NCBI GenBank assembly: GCA_028704515.1
Contig: JAQWFH010000018.1
Span: forward strand, 1-41,017
Source of the DNA: Eubacteriales bacterium
GTDB taxonomy: Bacteria > Bacillota > Clostridia > Peptostreptococcales > Anaerovoracaceae
Reading direction: 5' to 3'
Length of the DNA stretch: 41,017 nucleotides
Positions 8,218-16,824 of the stretch are shown in pieces. A program made the position numbers and the translations under genes. The notes under the pieces are model-generated. The model saw only the letters and a list, made by a program, of their open reading frames with translations, was not told the origin of the DNA and did not search any database. Numbering within the stretch: position 1 is the first letter of the stretch; the number at the start of each line of letters is the position of its first letter.

Positions 8218-8247
8218 TTGTATTTGCAAAGCATTATATGGTATAAT
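8218..8247 (+). promoter_or_regulatory. Promoter for rpmB
   Basis: TTGTAT (8218-8223), an 18-base spacer and a perfect TATAAT (8242-8247). The start of transcription would be near 8254, about 70 bp before the rpmB ATG. Confidence 0.65.
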
Positions 8248-8323
8248 AGCGTTTGTTCGAATATTTAACACAAATATACAGAAAAACGCGAAAAGCTTAA
8301 GATAGTTAAAGGAGGTGCGGTAA

Positions 8324-8518
8324 ATGTCCAGAAAGTGTGAAATTTGCGATAAGGGCCAGGCTTCGGGTAACACGGTGTCCCATTCAAACAGACACTCAAG
8401 AAGAAAATGGAATGCGAACATCCAGACTGTAAGAGTTCAAGAAGAAAACGGAACAGTCAGAAGAGCAAAAGTATGCACAAGATGCATCAAGTCCGGAAAA
8501 GTAAACCGTGCCATTTAA
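8324..8518 (+). CDS. rpmB: 50S ribosomal protein L28 (zinc-ribbon form)
   Basis: The 64-residue product is a standard bacterial L28, with the SHSNRHSRRKW core. It has two Cys pairs, C5/C8 and C51/C54, making it the zinc-binding C+ type rather than the Cys-less form some bacteria switch to under zinc shortage. A textbook AAAGGAGGTG site precedes the ATG. It has its own promoter and a strong hairpin terminator, so it is probably transcribed alone, as in many Firmicutes where it precedes the Asp23-family gene. Confidence 0.97.
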   Translation: MSRKCEICDKGQASGNTVSHSNRHSRRKWNANIQTVRVQEENGTVRRAKVCTRCIKSGKVNRAI

Positions 8519-8525
8519 TGAAGAC

Positions 8526-8558
8526 AACAACCTGCCAAATTGGCAGGTTGTTTTATTT
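8526..8558. terminator. Intrinsic terminator after rpmB
   Basis: A 13-bp stem (8526-8538 with 8540-8552, loop formed by the central bases) is followed by TTTTATTT. It also lies at the 3' end of the convergent minus-strand small gene, whose stop codon is at 8553-8555, and so may serve both. Confidence 0.88.
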
Positions 8559-8720
8559 CCAAAAGCAATAACCGCAATAAATAAGTATGATGCTCAAAAG
8601 GACAAGCCACACCTGCATCGGGAAAAGAAAGGCACAGATAGTTACCAGCCCAAATACAAGCATTATCAAGCCGAGCTGCTTATTTCTTCTTGAATTACAA
8701 CATTTTTTTCGTCTTCTCAT
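8553..8720 (-). CDS. Small hydrophobic membrane protein, 55 residues
   Basis: This short gene encodes 55 residues: a basic, Cys-containing head (MRRRKKCCNSRRNKQ) followed by two hydrophobic stretches (about residues 16-33 and 36-53) split by FPMQ, ending CFWK. That is a hairpin-like integral membrane protein with the positive end probably cytoplasmic. It has a clear ribosome site (TAGGTGA) seven bases before the ATG. Its end abuts the rpmB terminator, and its 5' side faces the Asp23-family gene divergently. I do not recognise a named family. The coding case rests on the ribosome site, the amphipathic layout and the neat fit between its neighbours. Confidence 0.6.
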   Translation of the reverse strand: MRRRKKCCNSRRNKQLGLIMLVFGLVTICAFLFPMQVWLVLLSIILIYCGYCFWK

Positions 8721-8851
8721 AATTTTCACCTACGGTAGTTTATGCATTGCACCTAATCTTTTGTGCAAAAATATTTAAAATAGCGCATTTCTGTGTTAAT
8801 ATTATTGTACTTAGATTGTATAAATGTAAAAACAGACGACGAGGTAAAATC

Positions 8852-9223
8852 ATGTATCAAGTAAAAAATAAAAAAGGAACAGTTTCACTTAACAAAAACA
8901 TAATTGGTAATATTGTCATTGAAGCTATGTCTGAATATCAAGACAGGGTTTTTTTGTGCAACCAAAAGGGGAAAATGCTGTATCAAGATCCCAGAAACGC
9001 CTCTATGATGGATATAGCTTTTGATGATAAAAATTTTACAGTAAAATTTTACATATTAATGCGTTTTGGAACGAGTATAAATACAATAACAAATAAAATA
9101 ATAGATAAAATATATGAAGATACACAATCAATACTCGGAATTTGCCCTCAAAAAGTAACTGTGGTTGTTTCTGGAATAATTTCAAAACAAATCGTAAAAC
9201 GAAATATTGAGGTCAGCAGATAA
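8852..9223 (+). CDS. Asp23/Gls24 family protein (YloU-like)
   Basis: The 123-residue product has the beta-rich pattern of Asp23/Gls24 envelope-stress proteins: GTVSLNKNIIGNIVIEA near the start, then a VKFYILMRFG strand and a final VTVVVSGI strand. The ATG at 8852 has GAGGT six bases before it. A longer upstream frame lacks a ribosome site. Its stop overlaps the recG start by one base (TAATG), so the two are coupled. In Bacillus-type genomes the order is rpmB, yloU, yloV (DAK-type kinase), then recG further on. Here yloV is missing. The biochemical role of the family is not settled. Confidence 0.85.
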   Translation: MYQVKNKKGTVSLNKNIIGNIVIEAMSEYQDRVFLCNQKGKMLYQDPRNASMMDIAFDDKNFTVKFYILMRFGTSINTITNKIIDKIYEDTQSILGICPQKVTVVVSGIISKQIVKRNIEVSR

Positions 9224-11274
9224 TGAAAGATTCCTTGATTACAAACATAAAAGGTGTCGGACCTAAAAAGGCCGAGCTTTTGAAAAAACTTAATATAGAG
9301 AGTTTTACAGATCTTTGGTATTTCTTTCCGAGAAGTTATCAAGATAGAAGCAAGACGAAAACAATATCTGAGCTCACCGACGGGGATATGGTCAATATTA
9401 GCGTAACTGTATTAATGATCGTAAAGGATAGATATACGAGAGGAAAGAAGCAAAAATTACGTATATTGGCAGAGGATGCAACAGGTAGGATTGAAATTAT
9501 ATTTTTCAATTCCTACTATCTCTCAAACTCATTTACAATAGGCGAAGCATACGACTTTTTTGGAAAAGCCGCAGTTTCACACGGAAAAGTAATGATGATT
9601 CATCCTGATTTTTCAGATATCACAAAAAATAATACACAAGCAATTATGCCTATCTATCCTCTGGTCGGAGGTCTAACTCAGAAAGATTTTTGGAAATGGC
9701 AAAGAGAGGCGCTTGAACGGCTTGAAAATAACGGTGAAGAATATCTGCATGAAGATATAATAAAGAAACACCAATTGTGCAGCGAAGAATATGCTCTCCA
9801 AAACATACATTTCCCAAAGAGCAGACAAAAGCTTGCAGAGGCTCGATACAGACTTGTATTCGACGAATTGCTGCTATTGCAATTAGGATTGTTCTATTTA
9901 AGAGCAGGGGCAACAACAGAAAGAGAAGCAATATCACTTTCTGTTGATATTACAGCTGAGGAGTATATTTCATCATTTAAGTACGAACTAACAGGAGCTC
10001 AAAAAAGGGTTATCGATGAAATATCAAAGGATATGCAATCATCTCGCCCGATGAATAGGCTACTGCAAGGCGATGTAGGTTCAGGAAAGACAGCAATAGC
10101 CCAAATTGCCCTTTATAAAGCCGCTACAGGCGGTTTTCAGGGAGTTTTGATGGCACCCACAGAAATCCTCGCAAGACAGCACTACGACAATTTAAAGCAA
10201 AGCTATGAGCCTTTTGGCATCAAGACCGCATTTCTCTCCGGGAGCTTGAAGTCGCAAGAAAGAGCGCAGGTTTTAAAGGATATAAAGTCCGGAGAAGTGG
10301 ATATAGTAATAGGAACACATGCTATAATTCAACCTGGTGTAATTTTTAAAAATCTTGCACTCGTGATAACCGACGAACAGCATAGATTTGGTGTGAAGCA
10401 GAGGATGGATTTGGCTTACAAAGGGAAAAACCCCCACATCCTTGTTATGACAGCCACGCCAATACCAAGAACACTTGCGGTCATTCTTTACGGTGACCTT
10501 GATATATCAATTTTGGATGAATTGCCTCCGGGGAGACAGCCCATAAAAACAACTGTAGTCAAGCCCCCTCAAAAGGAACAAGCTTATGATTTTATACTTT
10601 CACAAATACAAAAGGGAAGACAGGCCTATGTTGTAACACCCCTTATCGAAGATTCCGATTCACTGGACCTTAATTCCGCGGAAAGTGTTTATATAGAACT
10701 AAGCAAAAGGTTTTTTCCATACAAAACAGAAATTCTTCACGGCTCGATGAAGCAAGCAGAGAAAGACAGAATAATGAAGAGCTTTTATGAAGGGGAAGTT
10801 CAAGTACTTGTTTCGACAGTGGTAATAGAGGTCGGTATCAATGTTCCAAACGCTACTGTTATGCTCATAGAAAATTGTGAACGCTTCGGACTTGCGCAGC
10901 TTCATCAATTAAGAGGGCGGGTAGGAAGAGGAGGAGAGAGCTCTTATTGTTTCTTAATAAATGAAGGTAAAAACGAAATTGCCGAAAAAAGAGCCACAAT
11001 AATGGAATCTACCGTAGACGGTTTTATAATTGCAGAAAAGGACTTGGAGCTCAGAGGCCCGGGGGAAATATTCGGAAGCAGGCAGCATGGAGTCCCGCAG
11101 CTCAGGATAGCGGATTTATCAAAGCACATTAAGCTACTAGGCCCTATTAAAGAGCAAGCTAAAAAAATTATTGATGAGGATCCCAAATTGATTAGCGAAA
11201 AATATTGTCCCATAAAGAAAAAGCTGAATAATTTTTTCCCTAAAACAGGAAGAGACTTTCTAATTATTACATGA
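9223..11274 (+). CDS. recG: ATP-dependent DNA helicase RecG
   Basis: RecG is a superfamily 2 branch-migration helicase that remodels stalled forks and Holliday junctions. The 683-residue product begins with the wedge/OB domain (IKGVGPKKAELLKKL). It then has Walker A GDVGSGKT (about residue 283), a DEQH box (about residue 383), MTATPIPRTL, and the helicase C-terminal motifs HGSMKQAEKD and QLRGRVGRG. The final TRG-like part contains RGPGEIFGSRQHG. Length and domain order are normal. Its start is translationally coupled to the Asp23-family gene. The SASP gene follows after a 53-bp gap. Confidence 0.97.
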   Translation: MKDSLITNIKGVGPKKAELLKKLNIESFTDLWYFFPRSYQDRSKTKTISELTDGDMVNISVTVLMIVKDRYTRGKKQKLRILAEDATGRIEIIFFNSYYLSNSFTIGEAYDFFGKAAVSHGKVMMIHPDFSDITKNNTQAIMPIYPLVGGLTQKDFWKWQREALERLENNGEEYLHEDIIKKHQLCSEEYALQNIHFPKSRQKLAEARYRLVFDELLLLQLGLFYLRAGATTEREAISLSVDITAEEYISSFKYELTGAQKRVIDEISKDMQSSRPMNRLLQGDVGSGKTAIAQIALYKAATGGFQGVLMAPTEILARQHYDNLKQSYEPFGIKTAFLSGSLKSQERAQVLKDIKSGEVDIVIGTHAIIQPGVIFKNLALVITDEQHRFGVKQRMDLAYKGKNPHILVMTATPIPRTLAVILYGDLDISILDELPPGRQPIKTTVVKPPQKEQAYDFILSQIQKGRQAYVVTPLIEDSDSLDLNSAESVYIELSKRFFPYKTEILHGSMKQAEKDRIMKSFYEGEVQVLVSTVVIEVGINVPNATVMLIENCERFGLAQLHQLRGRVGRGGESSYCFLINEGKNEIAEKRATIMESTVDGFIIAEKDLELRGPGEIFGSRQHGVPQLRIADLSKHIKLLGPIKEQAKKIIDEDPKLISEKYCPIKKKLNNFFPKTGRDFLIIT

Positions 11275-11327
11275 CATACTTTTTTTCGTCTCCGCCAACA
11301 ATAATAACGTAACAGGAGGTGAATATA

Positions 11328-11531
11328 ATGACGTTACAAGAAAAGATGAACAATGCAAATGCAAAACCGGCTTTAAGAAATATGAAAACTGAAATAGCCG
11401 GAGAACTTGGTCTTGCAAACTACGATTCAATGGACAAAGGTAACCTTACAGCTCGCCAGAACGGTTATGTTGGGGGATACATGACAAAGAAGCTCGTTGA
11501 AATGGGTGAAAATCAGTTAGCAGGCAAATAG
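11328..11531 (+). CDS. Alpha/beta-type small acid-soluble spore protein
   Basis: SASPs coat and protect DNA in the dormant spore and are degraded at germination. The 67-residue product carries the family core NYDSMDKGNLTARQNGYVGG followed by YMTKKLVEM. It also has the GPR protease recognition site TEIAGELG near residue 21. The ATG at 11328 follows AGGAGGTG. A GTG nine bases upstream lies inside the ribosome site and is not used. Upstream at 11275-11281, CATACTT resembles a sigma-G -10 (CATACTA), but I see no good -35. This gene is direct evidence that the organism makes spores. Confidence 0.95.
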   Translation: MTLQEKMNNANAKPALRNMKTEIAGELGLANYDSMDKGNLTARQNGYVGGYMTKKLVEMGENQLAGK

Positions 11532-11561
11532 TTAAAAAAAGGAAATTTTGGATAAAGAATG

Positions 11562-11590
11562 AAGTCGGTAAATATTGCCGGCTTTTTTCT
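11562..11590 (+). terminator. Intrinsic terminator after the SASP gene
   Basis: A 10-bp stem with G-U pairs (11562-11571 with 11575-11584) precedes a TTTTTT tract. Confidence 0.8.
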
Positions 11591-11643
11591 TTTATGATAT
11601 AATTCAATATTAGCTATGTTACTTTTACAAAGGAGAGCATTTT

Positions 11644-12189
11644 ATGCGTATAATTGCGGGAAATTACAAAGGCAGACAATTGCTCGCTCCAAGCGACAAT
11701 AAGGTAAGGCCTACAACTGACAAAGTAAAGGAAGCAATATTTTCAATTATTACACCTTATATAAATGATTCGACTGTGATCGATTTATTCGCAGGCACCG
11801 GTAACTTAGGTCTGGAGGCTTTGTCAAGAGGCGCAGCGAGGGCTTATTTCGGGGACAATTCCAAAAGCAGCATTTCATTAATCAAAAAAAATATTGAAAC
11901 ATGTAAAGCAGAAGACAAGTCCATTGTTTTCTTCGGAGATTATTCATATTTTCTTTCTAAGATAAAAGAAAAGGTTGATATTATATTCATCGACCCGCCT
12001 TACGGAAAAGACTTGATTGAGGACTGCTTTTCACATATACAAAAAAACGAATTATTGGATGAAGATGGCATTATTGTAACAGAACACGGCAAAAGAGAAA
12101 GTCTTCCGAATACATTATCAGGATTTTACAAATTAAAGGAAAGAACGTACAGCCGGATAACAGTAAGCATATATGCCCTGAAAATTTAA
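11644..12189 (+). CDS. rsmD: 16S rRNA (guanine-966-N2)-methyltransferase
   Basis: RsmD methylates G966 of 16S rRNA using SAM. The 181-residue product starts with MRIIAGNYKGRQL and has RPTTDKVKEAIFSII, the SAM-binding loop DLFAGTGNLGLEALSRGA (about residue 47) and the catalytic IDPPYG motif near residue 117. All are standard for RsmD. It has an AAAGGAGAG site and is followed closely by coaD, the usual Firmicute order. Confidence 0.95.
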   Translation: MRIIAGNYKGRQLLAPSDNKVRPTTDKVKEAIFSIITPYINDSTVIDLFAGTGNLGLEALSRGAARAYFGDNSKSSISLIKKNIETCKAEDKSIVFFGDYSYFLSKIKEKVDIIFIDPPYGKDLIEDCFSHIQKNELLDEDGIIVTEHGKRESLPNTLSGFYKLKERTYSRITVSIYALKI

Positions 12190-12261
12190 ACAATCTTCAC
12201 ATTTAAGTTGAAATTATTACTATCAAATGATAAAATTATTACTATTACGGAGGATAAATCG

Positions 12262-12753
12262 ATGAAAAAAAAGGCTTTGTATGTAGGATCCTTCGACCCT
12301 ATAACAAACGGACATCTAGACATAATAAAACGTGCTTCGGTTCATTACGAAAATGTAGTTGTGGGGATCGCTGCCAACAACCAAAAGAACAGTTTCTTTT
12401 CCTTTGAGGACAGGAAAATGATGCTCCAAGAGGTTTTAAAGGATTCTCCCAACATTAAAGTTGACATATTCACCGGTTTACTTGCAAATTATGTTAATGA
12501 AAATAAGTTTGATTTTGTAATACGAGGACTGCGTGCAACAATGGATTTTGAATATGAAATCCAGATGGCACAAATGAATGCACGTTTGTACAATCATAAT
12601 GTTGAGACGATTTTCCTTATGACAAATCCAAAGTACTCTTTCATTAGTTCAAGCCTTATCAAAGAAGTATTTTCTCTTGGCGGGGACATACAAGGGCTTG
12701 TTCCGGAAATTGTTTTAGAACATATGAAAAAGAAAGTAACCAGGGAGGAATAA
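12262..12753 (+). CDS. coaD: Phosphopantetheine adenylyltransferase
   Basis: CoaD makes dephospho-CoA from 4'-phosphopantetheine and ATP, the fourth step of coenzyme A synthesis. From ATG 12262 the product is 163 residues. It starts KKKALYVGSFDPITNGHLDI, with the nucleotidyltransferase TxGH signature as TNGH. It also has RGLRATMDFEYE and the SSSLIKE motif near the end. The chosen start follows ACGGAGGA. An upstream in-frame ATG would add 18 residues unlike any CoaD. The next gene starts two bases after the stop. Confidence 0.96.
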   Translation: MKKKALYVGSFDPITNGHLDIIKRASVHYENVVVGIAANNQKNSFFSFEDRKMMLQEVLKDSPNIKVDIFTGLLANYVNENKFDFVIRGLRATMDFEYEIQMAQMNARLYNHNVETIFLMTNPKYSFISSSLIKEVFSLGGDIQGLVPEIVLEHMKKKVTREE

Positions 12754-12755
12754 TT

Positions 12756-13280
12756 ATGAAGGTATTGGAATTACTGGATGAGATAGAAGAAATTGTTGAT
12801 ACTGCAGCGGGATTCCCATTAACTGGGAAGATAATGGTTGACGCGGATGAAATCCTTGAAATAGTAAAGGAAATCAGAGTTGAACTACCGGACGAAATAC
12901 AACAGGCACAGTGGATTAAGGATGAAAGGCAGAGGATTCTCGACGAAGCAAAGCGGGAATATGAATCTGTAATAGCTGATGCGCAAAAGCAAGCTGAAGC
13001 ACTTATTGAAAATGACGATATCACTGTAAAGGCGAAGATGCGTGCTGAGGAAATTCTTCGAATAGCAGAAACAAATTGCAAGCAGCTGAAGATGAGTACA
13101 TACGATTATGTGGATAGCATTTTGTTTAACTTCCAAAACAAAATGGACGAGATAAATGCAGTATATTTCCAAGAGATGTTTGAAAATCTTGAAAAAACCT
13201 TTGACAGGATAGGAACTACATTGTCAAGCAACCGCAACGAAATAAAAGACATGGCATTCAAGACTCAAAACGAAGATTAA
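12756..13280 (+). CDS. Coiled-coil protein of unknown function downstream of coaD
   Basis: The 174-residue product is almost entirely charged helix. The middle (WIKDERQRILDEAKREYESV and on, about residues 50-115) resembles the stalk of ATP synthase subunit b, and such proteins are often loosely labelled ATPase. There is no membrane anchor, no nucleotide-binding motif and no other ATP synthase gene here, so that label is probably only a helical resemblance. It lies between coaD and ylbJ, probably in the coaD transcript, and ends at the 13290-13336 hairpin. The function is unknown. Confidence 0.8.
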   Translation: MKVLELLDEIEEIVDTAAGFPLTGKIMVDADEILEIVKEIRVELPDEIQQAQWIKDERQRILDEAKREYESVIADAQKQAEALIENDDITVKAKMRAEEILRIAETNCKQLKMSTYDYVDSILFNFQNKMDEINAVYFQEMFENLEKTFDRIGTTLSSNRNEIKDMAFKTQNED

Positions 13281-13289
13281 TAAAATCAT

Positions 13290-13336
13290 ATATCCATGGA
13301 ACTTAGAATAATATCTTACCATGGATATTTTTTTTT
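13290..13336 (+). terminator. Intrinsic terminator overlapping the proposed ylbJ start
   Basis: Arms 13290-13299 and 13319-13328 pair over 10 bp with a 19-base loop, followed by a long T run. The right arm contains the first possible ATG of ylbJ (13321-13323). Confidence 0.7.
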
Positions 13337-14235
13337 CTAAATTTACAGGCAAAAGAATAGCTGCAATGCTTGCATTTTTGGCATGTATTGCAATGGTACT
13401 GCTCCCGGAGGCCGCCATTTTATCGGCGCAAAAGGCAATTGTATTGTGGGCCGGGAGTGTTTTCCCTTCGCTCTTTCCCTTTTTTATCTGTGCAAATTTC
13501 TTGAATTATCTCGGCGTAATTAATAGGCTAAATCCCGCGGCATTTACATTTTCAATCAGTGTCATGTCAGGCTATCCCGTGGGAGCAAAAATTATCAGGG
13601 ATATGAGGATGAGGAACTATATCGGTATAGACGACGCCAAAAGATTGATAAGCTTTTGTAGCACTTCAGGGCCCACATTTATGCTGGGGGCTGTCGGTAT
13701 TGGAATGCTTGGGAGTGTCAAAGCGGGGGCTATTATATCCGTGTGCCATTATGCGGCGGCCTTATTAAACGGTGCAATATTCGCATATAGGGGAGGAAGT
13801 ATAAGCATTAAGGATATTCCTCAGTCTGCAAAGAGCGGTTCAATACTCGACCTATTGACAGAGGCTATCCTTGATGCTCTTAAATCTATGGGTGTGATTC
13901 TTGCATATATAGTGCTTTTTATGTTTGTAACCGATTTGATACAGCTTACTGCAGTCTTCAGTTTCCTTGAAAATATATATTTAAGAATCGCTACAAAAGG
14001 TATTTTTGAAATGACTGTCGGATGCTCTGCAATGGCCTATACGGCCGTATCCCTTCAAGCAAAGACAATTATGTGTTCAATAATGGTTTCTTTCGGTGGG
14101 CTTTCCATCATAGGCCAGTCCTTGAGCATGCTCTCCGGGTCTGGTATATCAGCAAAATATTTTATATTTACAAAGGTATGTCATGCTCTCTGGGCGGGGC
14201 TATTATCCTCGCTTGCGATTTGTATTTTTATGTGA
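13321..14235 (+). CDS. ylbJ: Sporulation integral membrane protein YlbJ
   Basis: YlbJ is a multi-pass membrane protein of the nucleoside-recognition-gate type, made in the mother cell and needed for spore cortex formation. The 304-residue product shows WAGSVFPSLFPFFIC, SGYPVGAKI and the FCSTSGPTFMLGAVG segment typical of YlbJ. It is shorter than the roughly 400 residues of Bacillus YlbJ. The start is doubtful: ATG 13321 lies inside a terminator-like hairpin and has no ribosome site, while the next in-frame ATG at 13366 begins a clean membrane helix but also has a weak site. Confidence 0.85.
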   Translation: MDIFFSKFTGKRIAAMLAFLACIAMVLLPEAAILSAQKAIVLWAGSVFPSLFPFFICANFLNYLGVINRLNPAAFTFSISVMSGYPVGAKIIRDMRMRNYIGIDDAKRLISFCSTSGPTFMLGAVGIGMLGSVKAGAIISVCHYAAALLNGAIFAYRGGSISIKDIPQSAKSGSILDLLTEAILDALKSMGVILAYIVLFMFVTDLIQLTAVFSFLENIYLRIATKGIFEMTVGCSAMAYTAVSLQAKTIMCSIMVSFGGLSIIGQSLSMLSGSGISAKYFIFTKVCHALWAGLLSSLAICIFM

Positions 14236-14258
14236 TTTGATATATAATAAGACCACTT

Positions 14259-15440
14259 ATGAATATCTTGGGAATAATAGCCGAATACAATCCATTTCAC
14301 AATGGGCACTTGTATCATCTGGAAAAATCAAAACGGAAAACCTGCGCCGATATGGCGGTTGTCATCATGAGCGGTAGCTTTGTGCAGAGAGGGGAGCCTG
14401 CTTTTGCAGATAAATGGACAAGAGCGGAAATTGCAATAAAGAACGGTGCCGATCTCGTCCTTGAGCTACCCTTTGCTTTTGCGTGCAACAATGCCGAATA
14501 TTTTGCTAAAGGTTCAGTTCAAATGCTGGACAGGCTGGGATGTGTAGATTATATTTCGTTTGGCAGCGAGATGGGAGAGATTGAACCTCTTATAAAAGCA
14601 GCGCATATTGTGGCTGACGAGTCGAATGAATTTAAGAGTATCATGCGTTATAAGCTTGATAATGGCATGCCATACCCAAAGGCTGCCGCACAAACGCTTT
14701 CTGAGTTTTCCGGCCTATCTGAAAATGAGCTTTCGAGTCCAAACAATCTGTTGTCGATCCAATATATAAAACATTTGATTAAAAGAAAAAGCAACATTAA
14801 GATTGCGACGGTTTCAAGGGATGGAATTACGAGCGCCTCGCAAGTGAGAGCAATGATTAAAGCTGGGGACCAAATATCCGATCTCGTTCCGGCCCAGACA
14901 ATTGAAGTGTTGGAAAAGCTTAATTATGGTGTTAATTTAGAAATTAATAATTTTTTTGATCAAATATATTCGTCCCTGCTAAGGACAGACAGGGCATCAC
15001 TTTCTGAAATTTTTGCAGCTAACGAGGGACTCGAAAACAGAATACTTGATAATATCAGGAACACACAAAATATTGACGTGCTTATAAATCTTGTAAAAGG
15101 AAAAAGATATACCACCTCTCGTATAAAAAGACTTCTTGTACAGCAAATCGTCGGTCTGACAAAGAGCAATTTTGAAGAAATAATCCGCGAGGAGCTAATG
15201 TACGGAAGAGTTCTTGCTCTTTCCGCAAAAGGCGGGGAGTTGTTGAGGCATATAAAAAAGAAGGAATTATGTGATTTCCCGATAATCACAAATATAAATA
15301 AAGAACGCGAGTCTCTTGGAGTTTCAGAAATTCTTTTAAATATGGATATATTGGCGGCAGATTTGTATAATCTTGCGGCAAAACGAAATCTATATGATTA
15401 TTCTGACTTTGTAATGCGTCCATTTGTTCAAAAATCCTAA
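14259..15440 (+). CDS. tmcAL: tRNA(Met) cytidine acetate ligase (YlbM family)
   Basis: TmcAL activates acetate with ATP and attaches it to the wobble cytidine of elongator tRNA(Met), giving ac4C34. The 393-residue product begins MNILGIIAEYNPFHNGHLYH, with the nucleotidyltransferase HNGH signature. It continues with MSGSFVQRGEPAFADKW, LELPFAFACNNAEYFAKG and FGSE, all typical of the family. The Shine-Dalgarno site is poor. It follows ylbJ as in Bacillus-type order and precedes ackA. Both downstream neighbour and enzyme handle acetate. Confidence 0.93.
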   Translation: MNILGIIAEYNPFHNGHLYHLEKSKRKTCADMAVVIMSGSFVQRGEPAFADKWTRAEIAIKNGADLVLELPFAFACNNAEYFAKGSVQMLDRLGCVDYISFGSEMGEIEPLIKAAHIVADESNEFKSIMRYKLDNGMPYPKAAAQTLSEFSGLSENELSSPNNLLSIQYIKHLIKRKSNIKIATVSRDGITSASQVRAMIKAGDQISDLVPAQTIEVLEKLNYGVNLEINNFFDQIYSSLLRTDRASLSEIFAANEGLENRILDNIRNTQNIDVLINLVKGKRYTTSRIKRLLVQQIVGLTKSNFEEIIREELMYGRVLALSAKGGELLRHIKKKELCDFPIITNINKERESLGVSEILLNMDILAADLYNLAAKRNLYDYSDFVMRPFVQKS

Positions 15441-15478
15441 AATATCCGCTTTTTTTAGTTAAAATTATAAATTTCGCT

Positions 15479-15506
15479 TTGAAAATACGTGCCTCTGTTA
15501 TATAAT
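15479..15506 (+). promoter_or_regulatory. Promoter for ackA
   Basis: TTGAAA (15479-15484), a 16-base spacer and TATAAT (15501-15506), 46 bp before the ackA ATG. Confidence 0.7.
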
Positions 15507-15551
15507 GACTCATGTAGAATAATATTTTTAATAATATTGCGGAGGTATGAA

Positions 15552-16754
15552 ATGAAAGTTTTAGTTATTAATTGTGGGAGTTCTTCTCTTAAATACCAAG
15601 TCCTTGATATGACAAACGAGGAATTGCTTTGTAAGGGACTTGTTGAAAGAATTGGTTTGGATGGATCTATAATAACTCACGAAAAAGCTGGAGCGGCGGA
15701 AAAATTTAAATTAGAAACTCCGATGGGCAATCATAAGGATGCTATCGGCCACGTTATTAATGCTATGTTGGATAAAGATCATGGCGTTTTAACATCAATG
15801 GATGAGCTTGGAGCAGTAGGGCACAGAGTAGTGCATGCAGGAGAAAAGTTCGCTTCCTCAATCCTTATTACAGATGAAGTGAAGGCCGCATTGACAGAAT
15901 GTATCGAGCTTGCTCCTCTTCACAACCCACCAAATATTTTGGGAATAGAAGCTTGTCAGCAGTTAATGCCTAATACAAAGATGGTAGGCGTTTTTGATAC
16001 AGCTTTCCATCAAACAATGCCCGCAGAATCATATATTTATGCTCTACCTTATGAATACTATGAAAAATACGGCATCAGAAGATACGGCTTCCACGGGACA
16101 AGCCATAAATACGTTTCTGAAAGAGCAGCAAGTATTCTCGGAAAGAAATATGAAGATTTAAAGATTATAACATGCCATCTTGGCAACGGTGCTTCAATTA
16201 CAGCTATCAAAAACGGGAAATCTTTTGATACCTCTATGGGTTTTACGCCTCTTGAAGGCCTCGTAATGGGAACTAGATCGGGAGATCTTGATCCTGCTAT
16301 CGTAACATTCATAGAAGAAAAGGAAGGCTTACCTCAGGGCGGAGCTAACAATGTTCTAAATAAAAAATCAGGTGTGCTCGGAATTTCAGGTGTTTCCAGC
16401 GATTTTAGAGACCTAGGAGATGCTGCTGACAATGGAAATGAAAGAGCAAAGCTTGCTTTAGATGTTTATGTTCACAGAGTAAAGCATTATATAGGTGCTT
16501 ACATTGCACAGCTTAATGGTGTCGACGCATTAGTATTTACAGCAGGCCTCGGAGAAAACAGCAGCGATATGAGAGAAAGAATTTGTTCGGATCTCGATTA
16601 CCTCGGAATAAAGATTGATCCTGCAAAGAACGACTTGAGAGGGAAGGAAGCTATAATTTCTCCTGACGATGCTCCTGTAAGAGTTATACTGATACCTACT
16701 AACGAAGAGCTTACTATTGCAAGGGATACTTTTGAGATTGTAAGCGCAATATAG
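15552..16754 (+). CDS. ackA: Acetate kinase
   Basis: AckA interconverts acetyl-phosphate and acetate with ADP/ATP, the main substrate-level ATP step in many anaerobes. The 400-residue product begins [15 protein letters not shown], has GHRVVHAGE, the FHGTSHKYV segment with the catalytic-region His, CHLGNGASI and TRSGDLDP, and ends normally. The ATG at 15552 follows GCGGAGGTATGA. An upstream in-frame start would add 21 residues with no ribosome site. No pta lies beside it in this window. It has its own promoter. In many Firmicutes a DUF177 (YceD) gene lies between ackA and rpmF, but here there is none. Confidence 0.97.
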   Translation: MKVLVINCGSSSLKYQVLDMTNEELLCKGLVERIGLDGSIITHEKAGAAEKFKLETPMGNHKDAIGHVINAMLDKDHGVLTSMDELGAVGHRVVHAGEKFASSILITDEVKAALTECIELAPLHNPPNILGIEACQQLMPNTKMVGVFDTAFHQTMPAESYIYALPYEYYEKYGIRRYGFHGTSHKYVSERAASILGKKYEDLKIITCHLGNGASITAIKNGKSFDTSMGFTPLEGLVMGTRSGDLDPAIVTFIEEKEGLPQGGANNVLNKKSGVLGISGVSSDFRDLGDAADNGNERAKLALDVYVHRVKHYIGAYIAQLNGVDALVFTAGLGENSSDMRERICSDLDYLGIKIDPAKNDLRGKEAIISPDDAPVRVILIPTNEELTIARDTFEIVSAI

Positions 16755-16795
16755 CATAAACAATCAGATTTTCTCGATTTATACGAAAAATTATG

Positions 16796-16824
16796 TTGAC
16801 ACGGTCGGCTTGTGAATATATAAT
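16796..16824 (+). promoter_or_regulatory. Consensus promoter for rpmF
   Basis: A perfect TTGACA (16796-16801), a 17-base spacer and a perfect TATAAT (16819-16824), the best sigma-A promoter in the window. Confidence 0.88.

Noticed and set aside
8747-8768. Inverted repeat TTGCAC/GTGCAA between the small membrane protein gene and the Asp23-family gene.
   Set aside because: Only six bases per arm with a 10-base gap and no promoter alignment that makes it an obvious operator. Too weak to list.
8508-8778. Two overlapping plus-strand open frames after rpmB.
   Set aside because: They run through the rpmB terminator or antisense to the 55-residue minus-strand gene, lack ribosome sites and have no protein-like composition.
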